From assembly GCA_030042765.1 (NCBI GenBank), contig JASHZA010000060.1, positions 1 through 5,751 on the forward strand: a stretch of DNA of 5,751 nt. The letters are read 5' to 3'. This document shows positions 1 through 4,730 of this stretch, one piece after another; position 1 is the first letter of the stretch; each line of letters starts with the position of its first letter. The translations under genes were made by a program, and so were the position numbers. The notes under the pieces were generated by a model that was given only the letters and a program-made list of their open reading frames with translations, searched no databases and had not been told where the DNA came from. The stretch is from Candidatus Binataceae bacterium (GTDB lineage Bacteria; Desulfobacterota; Binatia; Binatales; Binataceae).

Positions 1-176
1 CCGAAAATGCCACCGGCAATTGGATCAAAGTGGTTCAACGCGTGCCGGTCAAGATCACGCTCGACCAGCTTCCCCCGCCCGACAAAGCGCTGCGGCTGGG
101 CCTGTCCGTCGAAGTGACAGTCGAGACCGCTCCGGCGCGCGCAGCCTCGGCCTCCGCCGCTTCGACTCATCCCTAG
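1..176 (+). CDS. emrA: EmrA/HlyD-type membrane fusion protein, C-terminal end (5' truncated)
   Basis: This is the last 57 codons of a gene that begins outside the window; the reading frame starts at base 3 and stops at TAG 174-176. The peptide begins ENATGNWIKVVQRVPVKI and ends with a GLSVEVTVET-like strand. This is the typical closing beta-barrel and membrane-proximal segment of EmrA/HlyD periplasmic adaptors, in which N-x-T-G-N-W-(I/V)-K-V-V-Q-R is a strong family signature. After the conserved strand there is a 15-residue Ala/Ser-rich tail that looks unstructured. EmrA-type adaptors are anchored in the inner membrane by one helix and link an MFS pump to an outer-membrane channel. The EmrB-like permease gene starts 7 bases downstream on the same strand, which supports an emrAB-type operon. 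The family call is firm; the substrate, and whether a TolC-like gene lies upstream, cannot be seen. Confidence 0.85.
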   Translation, partial: ENATGNWIKVVQRVPVKITLDQLPPPDKALRLGLSVEVTVETAPARAASASAASTHP

Positions 177-183
177 CTGATTT

Positions 184-1800
184 ATGGAACCGACTGCAGC
201 CACCGGCGAGGCCGCCCTCGCCTCGATCGGCCACCCCGCCGCGCTAGAGGCAGAAGCGGGCAAGTGGGTTGTAGCGGGTTCCGTCCTGTTGGGGTCGTTC
301 GTCTCCGTGATGGATTTAACGATCGTTAACGTCTCGATGCCCCATATGATGGGGAGCTTCGGTACCGATCTGCTCAACATCACCTGGGTTTCCACCGCCT
401 ACAGCATCGCCCAGATCATCATGATCGCGATGGCCGCCTGGTGGAGCACGATGCTCGGACGCAAGCGCTTGTATCTGTTTTCGATGGCCATGTTCCTCAC
501 AGGCTCCGTGCTCGCCGGCTTATCGCAAACCCTGGGCCAGATGATCTTCTTCCGCGTCATCCAGGGAATCGGCGGCGGCAGCCTGATGCCGGTTTCGCAG
601 GCGATTGTGCGAGAGAAATTCCCTCCCGAAGAGCAGGCGATCGCGATGTCGCTCTACGCGATGGGTGTGATCCTCGCGCCGGCGATCGGCCCCGTAATCG
701 GCGGCCTGATTGTCGATTCGATGGGCTGGCCGTGGGTTTTCTACATCAACGTGCCGTTCTGCATCGTCGGCATAATGATGGTGAGTTCCTTCGTCCATGA
801 TCCGTCATACCTGAGGCGCGGCTTGCGAAAGATCGATTGGGGCGGGCTTGCGCTCCTCACTATCGGTATCGTCAGCCTCCAGATAATTCTCGAACGGGGC
901 GAGAAGGCCGACTGGTTTGCCTCGAACTGGATCGTCGCCGGAACCATCCTTGCCGCCTTCTCCCTCGCGGCGCTGGTGATTTGGGAGATGCGGGTCGACG
1001 AGCCAATTGCCAACTTCAGGCTGTTCAGCAATCGCCCACTCGCGGTGGGCGCGATTTACATCTCGATCATCAGCTTCGGCCTGTTCGGTTCCACTTTCAT
1101 CCTGCCGCAATATACAGAGACTCTGCTCGGTTACTCCGCCTATCAGACCGGACTCGTGATGGTGCCGCGGTCGATCGCAATGTTCCTCATGATGCCGCTA
1201 AGCGGTCTCGTCTACAATTATTGCGACACCAGGATTCAGGTGAGTGCCGCGCTCACCGCGATGTTCGTCTCGTTCTGGATGATGAGCCACTTCGCGCTGA
1301 ACGTCGGTTACTGGGATTTCTTGGGCTGTACCACGCTCATGGGCATCGGGATTGCCAACTCCAACGTTGTGATGTCGACCATGTCGCTGAGCACGATTCC
1401 TCGCCCGCAGATGACGCAGGCGTCGAGTCTGTTCACCCTCTCGCAGCGCGTTTCCGGCAATCTGGCCTACGCCGTGCTGGCGACGATGCTTGCGCGGAAC
1501 ACACAGACTCGACGTTCTTATTTGATTCCCAACATTTCGTTCCTCAAGGACCCTTATCTCAGAATGCACGCGAACCTGACCGCCCGTCTGCTCGAGCGCG
1601 GCCAAAGCGGGATGACCCCGCGCATCAGCATCGACGCAGCGCAACACCATGCGACCGCCGTGATCAACCATATGGTCAACGCGCATGCGACGATGCTTGC
1701 CTATAACGACATCTATTGGTTTCTACTCAAGATGCTGGTCGTCGCGCTGGTCGTGCTGTGGTTCGCGCCGCAAAACGCGTTCCCCAAAGCCGTGAAATAG
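184..1800 (+). CDS. emrB: DHA2-family (EmrB/QacA-type) 14-helix MFS drug efflux permease
   Basis: A 538-residue inner-membrane proton antiporter that probably expels hydrophobic toxicants through the EmrA-like adaptor encoded just upstream. About 14 hydrophobic segments can be traced, the first near residues 29-49 and the last near 511-529. Diagnostic motifs are VMDLTIVNVSMP in helix 1 (Asp44), GRKRLYL after helix 2 (92-98), RVIQGIGGG in helix 4 (124-132), the antiporter motif C APAIGPVIGG (165-174) followed by WVFYINVPF, and QASSLFTLSQR (412-422) in helix 13. A soluble stretch of roughly 70 residues (about 438-508) between helices 13 and 14 ends in MLAYND, as in EmrB, and should lie in the periplasm. 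Motif A is degenerate: its usual leading Gly and its Asp are not present, only GRKR remains. No good Shine-Dalgarno precedes the ATG; with only 7 bases after the adaptor stop, translational coupling is likely. EmrB class is confident; drug range is not. Confidence 0.93.
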   Translation: MEPTAATGEAALASIGHPAALEAEAGKWVVAGSVLLGSFVSVMDLTIVNVSMPHMMGSFGTDLLNITWVSTAYSIAQIIMIAMAAWWSTMLGRKRLYLFSMAMFLTGSVLAGLSQTLGQMIFFRVIQGIGGGSLMPVSQAIVREKFPPEEQAIAMSLYAMGVILAPAIGPVIGGLIVDSMGWPWVFYINVPFCIVGIMMVSSFVHDPSYLRRGLRKIDWGGLALLTIGIVSLQIILERGEKADWFASNWIVAGTILAAFSLAALVIWEMRVDEPIANFRLFSNRPLAVGAIYISIISFGLFGSTFILPQYTETLLGYSAYQTGLVMVPRSIAMFLMMPLSGLVYNYCDTRIQVSAALTAMFVSFWMMSHFALNVGYWDFLGCTTLMGIGIANSNVVMSTMSLSTIPRPQMTQASSLFTLSQRVSGNLAYAVLATMLARNTQTRRSYLIPNISFLKDPYLRMHANLTARLLERGQSGMTPRISIDAAQHHATAVINHMVNAHATMLAYNDIYWFLLKMLVVALVVLWFAPQNAFPKAVK

Positions 1801-1813
1801 CTGTGCGCATCGC

Positions 1814-2254
1814 CTAGCGCGGCGGGACAACCAGCACCGGGCAGGACGATTCTCGCACCACCTGTTCAGCGACGCTGCCCAAAAGGAGATGGCCAATTGC
1901 CGAACGCTCCCGGCCATGCGTCGCCATCACGACCAGGTCGATATTCAATTCCACCACGGCGCGAACGATCTGCTCGGCCGGCACGCCGCTGCGGGTCACG
2001 GTTTCGCGGGCGATAGCTTCGGGAATGCGCTGGTCCGCGATCTTTTCCAGCTTCAGCTTGGAATTCTCTTCCCACGCGGGGATCGGCTCGGACGGAAGCA
2101 TGATCTCGGTTGCGCCGATCGGGAATGCATCGACGTGGATCAGGTAAAGCTGGGCGCCGTTTTGCGCGGCGATCGCACATGCGAGGTCGAGAGCGGCCGT
2201 CGAATTCTTATCGAAATCGACCGGACAGAGAATTCTGCTGAAAATTTCAGCCAT
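1814..2254 (-). CDS. UspA-family universal stress protein
   Basis: A single-domain Usp of 146 residues, the usual length, expected to be a cytosolic dimer that binds ATP or other nucleotides. The N-terminal strand ILCPVDFD (8-15) supplies the conserved Asp13, followed by a typical amphipathic helix and LYLIHVDAF. Near the C-terminus LVVMATHGR (108-115), LLLGSVAEQVV (123-133) and CPVLVV (138-143) form the nucleotide loop and last strand. The loop is not canonical G-x2-G-x9-G-S: Ala111 stands where the first Gly is expected and 11 residues separate Gly114 from Gly126-Ser127. The start at 2254 is chosen because the mature family begins here; the same frame stays open upstream to 2368, but that extension would run through the tRNA gene. 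No clear Shine-Dalgarno is present. The gene lies 16 bases after tRNA-Leu on the same strand, and its stop faces emrB 13 bases away. The in vivo role is unknown. Confidence 0.9.
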   Translation of the reverse strand: MAEIFSRILCPVDFDKNSTAALDLACAIAAQNGAQLYLIHVDAFPIGATEIMLPSEPIPAWEENSKLKLEKIADQRIPEAIARETVTRSGVPAEQIVRAVVELNIDLVVMATHGRERSAIGHLLLGSVAEQVVRESSCPVLVVPPR

Positions 2255-2270
2255 AGACGTAGGTGTCTGC

Positions 2271-2353
2271 TGCCGAGGGCGGGACTTGAACCCGCATGTG
2301 GTTACCCACGGTGGATTTTGAGTCCACTGCGTCTGCCGTTTCGCCACCTCGGC
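2271..2353 (-). tRNA. tRNA-Leu (anticodon CAA)
   Basis: A complete 83-nt class II tRNA. Acceptor strands GCCGAGG (2347-2353) and CCTCGGC (2272-2278) pair perfectly over 7 bp, with discriminator A at 2271. The D-arm GCG/CGC carries the GG pair in its loop. The anticodon stem GTGGA/TCCAC encloses loop CTCAAAA, giving anticodon CAA at 2318-2320, which reads UUG. There is a long variable arm with a GTGG/CCAC stem, and a T-arm GCGGG-TTCAAGT-CCCGC. The long variable arm, anticodon and discriminator A identify leucine. The 3' CCA is not encoded (the gene continues GCA), so it must be added after processing. A usp gene begins only 16 bases downstream on the same strand, and no terminator separates them. 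No integrase or duplicated 3' end is seen, so there is no evidence that it serves as an attachment site here. Confidence 0.97.
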
Positions 2354-2355
2354 AC

Positions 2356-2379
2356 GCTGTAGAACCAAGAAGATACAGC
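2356..2379. repeat. Inverted repeat in the tRNA-Leu 5' leader
   Basis: GCTGTA (2356-2361) and TACAGC (2374-2379) are perfect 6-bp arms around a 12-base spacer, beginning 3 bases upstream of the tRNA 5' end. It could be a leader hairpin near the 5' processing site, a protein-binding dyad, or chance. It overlaps where a tRNA promoter -10 would be expected. Confidence 0.3.
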
Positions 2380-2416
2380 ACTTTTACGCGCGGATGAAGC
2401 AGGTGAATCCTCCGCG

Positions 2417-2468
2417 CCCTCGCCCGGAAAAGCGCCCCTCGCTTGCGTTTGTAATTCCCCTCGGCTTG
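2417..2468. repeat. Three CCCTCG direct repeats in the divergent promoter region
   Basis: CCCTCG occurs at 2417-2422, 2436-2441 and 2458-2463, with start-to-start spacings of 19 and 22 bases, close to two helical turns. The second and third copies are longer matches: CCCCTCGCTTG (2435-2445) and CCCCTCGGCTTG (2457-2468), differing by one inserted G. The first and second also share a preceding GCG. All lie upstream of the SDR start, where an activator or repressor could bind. In GC-rich DNA short repeats can arise by chance, so an operator role is only a suggestion. Confidence 0.4.
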
Positions 2469-2506
2469 ATGGATTCATACTGACGGCGGCGCCAGGCCGC
2501 TTCGAC

Positions 2507-2511
2507 AGGGG
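2507..2511 (+). promoter_or_regulatory. Ribosome binding site of the SDR gene
   Basis: AGGGG lies 5 bases (AAAAA plus none ambiguous) before the ATG at 2517. It is the clearest plus-strand Shine-Dalgarno sequence in front of a gene inside this window and fixes the SDR start. Confidence 0.75.
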
Positions 2512-2516
2512 AAAAA

Positions 2517-3293
2517 ATGGCTCAAGGCAGAATCGCGGATCGCGTGGCAATCATCACCGGCGGCGGCTCCGGCATCGGCAAAGCGACCGCTGAACTGTTC
2601 GCTCAGGAAGGTGCCAGGGTAGTCATCGGGGATTTGCCGAGCGGCGAGGGCGATCAGGTCGCCAAGTACATCGGCGGCACGTTTGTGCCGACTGACGTGC
2701 GCGATCCCAAAGCGATCGAGAAGCTTGTGCGCACCGCATGCGACAAGTTCGGCGGTCTCGATATCATGTTCAACAACGCTGGTATCGGCATCGTCGCGCC
2801 GCTCCTCGACACCTCGGAAGAAATCTATTCGAACACGCTTCGAGTCGACCTGGACGGCGTCTACTGGGGTCTTAAGTTTGGCGGCCAGGTGATGGTTCAG
2901 CAGAAGCGCGGCGCGATCGTAAACACCGCATCCGTGGCCGGAATCCGCGGCAGCGTCGGCTTGTCGGCCTACAATGCGGCCAAGCACGGCGTCGTTGGCC
3001 TGACGCGCAACGCGGCGCTCGAATTCGCGCACGCCGGCGTTCGCGTAAACTGCATTTGCCCCGGCGTTATCGACACGCCGCTGGTCGCGCGAGCATTCGG
3101 CGCCACCGAGGAAATCCGCGAAACCATGCATCGGTTCCATCCGCTGGGCCGCATGGGCAAGCCGAGCGAAATCGCGCGATGCGTGCTCTTCCTTGCCTCC
3201 GACGATGCATCGTTCGTGACCGGACACGCGCTGGTGGTCGATGGTGGAATCTCCGCCTCCGCCGGGAGTACGGCCGGCATCACCCCTAATTAG
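2517..3293 (+). CDS. Classical short-chain dehydrogenase/reductase (SDR), NAD-preferring by sequence
   Basis: A 258-residue cytosolic oxidoreductase of normal length for classical SDRs, which are usually tetramers. The Rossmann motif TGGGSGIG is at residues 14-21, Asp39 ends the second strand (VVIGDLP) and suggests NAD(H) rather than NADP(H), the adenine-binding D-V pair is at 60-61, NNAG is at 86-89, catalytic Ser139 lies in NTASVAG, and Tyr152/Lys156 in SAYNAAKHG; CPGVIDTP (181-188) follows. The C-terminal strand FVTGHALVVDGG (233-244) is standard. The fourth tetrad residue, normally Asn in V-N-L-x-G, is Asp111 here (VDLDGVYWG). The start has a good AGGGG site. Gluconokinase follows after 54 bases on the same strand, so co-transcription is likely. 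The substrate is unknown: a gluconate/ketogluconate or sugar dehydrogenase role is suggested by the neighbour only, and many SDRs of this type act on alcohols, steroids or acyl compounds. Confidence 0.92.
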   Translation: MAQGRIADRVAIITGGGSGIGKATAELFAQEGARVVIGDLPSGEGDQVAKYIGGTFVPTDVRDPKAIEKLVRTACDKFGGLDIMFNNAGIGIVAPLLDTSEEIYSNTLRVDLDGVYWGLKFGGQVMVQQKRGAIVNTASVAGIRGSVGLSAYNAAKHGVVGLTRNAALEFAHAGVRVNCICPGVIDTPLVARAFGATEEIRETMHRFHPLGRMGKPSEIARCVLFLASDDASFVTGHALVVDGGISASAGSTAGITPN

Positions 3294-3318
3294 AAGCGGT
3301 CACCAGGCGCAGCGTCGA

Positions 3319-3339
3319 GCCGGTGCGTTACTCACCGGC
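3319..3339 (+). promoter_or_regulatory. Perfect hairpin immediately upstream of the gluconokinase start
   Basis: GCCGGTG (3319-3325) and CACCGGC (3333-3339) form a perfect 7-bp GC-rich stem with a 7-base loop, ending 8 bases before the ATG at 3348. There is no T-run after it, so it is not a standard intrinsic terminator. It occupies the region just 5' of the weak GAAG ribosome binding sequence (3340-3343), so it could affect translation initiation, act as a 3' stabiliser for the SDR message, or be a protein-binding dyad. Confidence 0.45.
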
Positions 3340-3347
3340 GAAGAACG

Positions 3348-3833
3348 ATGGTCGTAATCGTCATGGGCGTGGCCGGTAGCGGCAAGAGCACGGTTGGACA
3401 ATTGCTCGCCCGCACCCTGGGATGGCGTTTCCACGACGCGGACGACCTCCATCCGCGGCGCAATCGCGAAAAGATGAAAGCCGGAATCGCCCTCACCGAC
3501 GATGATCGCAAACCATGGCTCGAAGCCGTGCGCCGCCTGATCGAGGAATGCATCGCAAGCGGCGTCAGCGCCGTGGTCGCCTGCTCGGCCCTCAAACAGT
3601 CTTACCGCGATCTGCTGGTTGTTGATCCTGCAAAGGTGAAAATTGTCTACCTCGCCGGTGAGCGGAAGCTGATAGAAGAGCGGCTGGCGCGCCGTCGCGG
3701 CCATTTCTTCAACCGGCGACTTCTCGAAAGCCAGTTCGAGTCACTCGAGGAGCCGCACGGCGTCATCGTGGAAGAGATCTCGCGCGCCCCCGCGGCGATC
3801 GTCGAGTCGATCCGCGCGAAACTCGCATTGTGA
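3348..3833 (+). CDS. gntK: Gluconokinase (GntK/IdnK family)
   Basis: A 161-residue P-loop kinase that phosphorylates D-gluconate with ATP to 6-phosphogluconate, the entry to the pentose phosphate or Entner-Doudoroff pathways; cytosolic. The Walker A motif GVAGSGKST spans residues 7-15. The family-specific block FHDADDLHPRRN (28-39), KM-x-x-G (42-46) and DDDRKPWL (51-58) binds gluconate and ATP; ACSALKQSYRD (78-88), IVYLAG (99-104), and RRGHFFNRRLLESQFESLEEP (116-136, in parts) complete the pattern. Length is close to the usual 165-180. The bacterial DGD triad reads DAD here, as I recall for animal gluconokinase, so it is probably tolerated. The ATG at 3348 begins directly with the first strand, so no upstream start is needed; the ribosome binding site (GAAG) is weak and sits behind a hairpin. 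It is downstream of the SDR by 54 bases and converges on the hydrolase gene with 19 bases between stops. Shikimate kinase is excluded by the LHP and PWL motifs. Confidence 0.93.
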   Translation: MVVIVMGVAGSGKSTVGQLLARTLGWRFHDADDLHPRRNREKMKAGIALTDDDRKPWLEAVRRLIEECIASGVSAVVACSALKQSYRDLLVVDPAKVKIVYLAGERKLIEERLARRRGHFFNRRLLESQFESLEEPHGVIVEEISRAPAAIVESIRAKLAL

Positions 3834-3852
3834 CCCTGTAGGGGCCGTCACG

Positions 3853-4725
3853 CTACTTCTCGCCGAAGAACGTCATCAACTGGTCGATCAGGTAATCCGG
3901 GCGCTCCTCCGCGATCCAATGACCACAGCGCTCGACCGCGCCGCCCCGAACGTTTTCCGCCAGTTCCTTCATCGAACGTAGCGGAACCTGGCCGAAACCG
4001 CGCTCGCCGCCGAGCGCCAGCACGGGCATCTTGAGCTTCGTTTTGGCGTTTTCCTTGTTGTGATCGATGTCGTCGAAAATCGCGCGATAGTATTCGAAGC
4101 CCGCACGCATCCCACCCGGTGCCGAATAGCATCGAACGTATTCGTCGATCTCCGCCTCGGTGATCGCCGTCGGGTTGTACGCGGCGATCCGGTAGAACCA
4201 GGAGAGGTAGGTGCGCTCGCGGCCAGTGACCAGCGCTTCCGGCAGGTCGCGCACGTTGTGGAAGGCCAGATGCCAGATGCCGCCCCGCCGCGTAACTTGC
4301 GGAATTTTCTGCCAACCTTCGCCCGGAATCGTAACGTCGAGGATTACGAGCTTGCGAACATCCTGCGGATGAGCGCACGCATACGCGTACGCCACCGGAC
4401 CGCCCCAGTCGTGGCCGACAAGGAAGATCTTTTCGAAGCCGAGCTTGAGCACGAGCTGGTGGATGTCGCCGGCGACGGTTCGCTTATCGTAGCCGGTCGC
4501 GGGTTTGGACGAATCGCCGAGGCCGCGCATGTCCGGCGCGATAACGGTGAAGCGTTCAGCCAGCGCGGGCATGATGCGGCGCCATTCGTACCACGTCTGC
4601 GGCCATCCGTGGAGTAGCACGACCGGATCACCGCTGCCGCAGGTTACATAGTGTAGCCGCACCGCATCGAGTGTGACCGTGTGATGAACGAACTTCGAGT
4701 CGTCGATTTGGTTTCGATTAGGCAT
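3853..4725 (-). CDS. Alpha/beta-fold hydrolase, epoxide hydrolase-like
   Basis: A 290-residue cytosolic hydrolase of the epoxide hydrolase/haloalkane dehalogenase branch, in which an Asp forms an ester with the substrate that an activated water then cleaves. HGWP (39-42) forms the oxyanion hole, DMRGLGDSSKP (65-75) follows, and the nucleophile elbow GHDWGG (104-109) carries Asp106. His269 sits in CGHWIAEERP. The acid usually found in G-x-x-D after strand 6 is replaced (GGERGFG, 239-245), but Asp130 in LVILD, 24 residues after the nucleophile, can serve as in several dehalogenases. The cap (about 131-225) contains WHLAFHNVRDLPE and EYYR (211-214), where Tyr213 matches a lid tyrosine of soluble epoxide hydrolases. 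HGWP and Trp107 argue against a fluoroacetate dehalogenase, which has Arg after the nucleophile. The start at 4725 is chosen because it lies 5 bases after the GST-like stop; the frame is open to 4866 but that part overlaps the GST gene. The true substrate is unproven. Confidence 0.9.
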   Translation of the reverse strand: MPNRNQIDDSKFVHHTVTLDAVRLHYVTCGSGDPVVLLHGWPQTWYEWRRIMPALAERFTVIAPDMRGLGDSSKPATGYDKRTVAGDIHQLVLKLGFEKIFLVGHDWGGPVAYAYACAHPQDVRKLVILDVTIPGEGWQKIPQVTRRGGIWHLAFHNVRDLPEALVTGRERTYLSWFYRIAAYNPTAITEAEIDEYVRCYSAPGGMRAGFEYYRAIFDDIDHNKENAKTKLKMPVLALGGERGFGQVPLRSMKELAENVRGGAVERCGHWIAEERPDYLIDQLMTFFGEK

Positions 4726-4730
4726 GGTTT

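Larger units (their letters stand above)
2354..2516. promoter_or_regulatory. Divergent intergenic control region between tRNA-Leu and the SDR gene
   Basis: This 163-base gap separates transcription leftward (tRNA-Leu, usp) from transcription rightward (SDR, gluconokinase), so it must contain promoters for both. Nothing matches a strong sigma-70 consensus. The best rightward candidate is TTGTAA (2449-2454) with CATACT (2476-2481), but the 21-base spacer is too long; the best leftward -10 candidate is TATCTT around 2370-2375, without a convincing -35. Visible structure consists of three CCCTCG direct repeats, a 6-bp inverted repeat close to the tRNA 5' end, and a short GCGGC/GCCGC hairpin (2486-2500) just before the SDR ribosome binding site. 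No open reading frame of interest is contained in it. Confidence 0.55.

Noticed and set aside
837..1706. Long alternative plus-strand frame inside emrB (289 codons)
   Set aside because: It is Arg/Ala/His-rich with no motifs, typical of an overlapping frame in GC-rich coding DNA; the emrB frame is unmistakable.
1801..1813. Bidirectional terminator between emrB and usp
   Set aside because: The 13-base gap and its flanks show only a 4-bp GCGC pairing and no T-run.
2271..2353. tRNA-Leu as an attachment site of an integrated element
   Set aside because: No integrase gene and no second copy of the tRNA 3' end are present in the window.
2255..2368. N-terminal extension of the Usp reading frame by 38 codons
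   Set aside because: It would translate through the whole tRNA-Leu gene and has no Usp homology; the family N-terminus begins at the ATG at 2254.
3834..3852. Bidirectional terminator between gntK and the hydrolase gene
   Set aside because: Only a 3-bp CCC/GGG stem with no T-run is visible in the 19-base gap.
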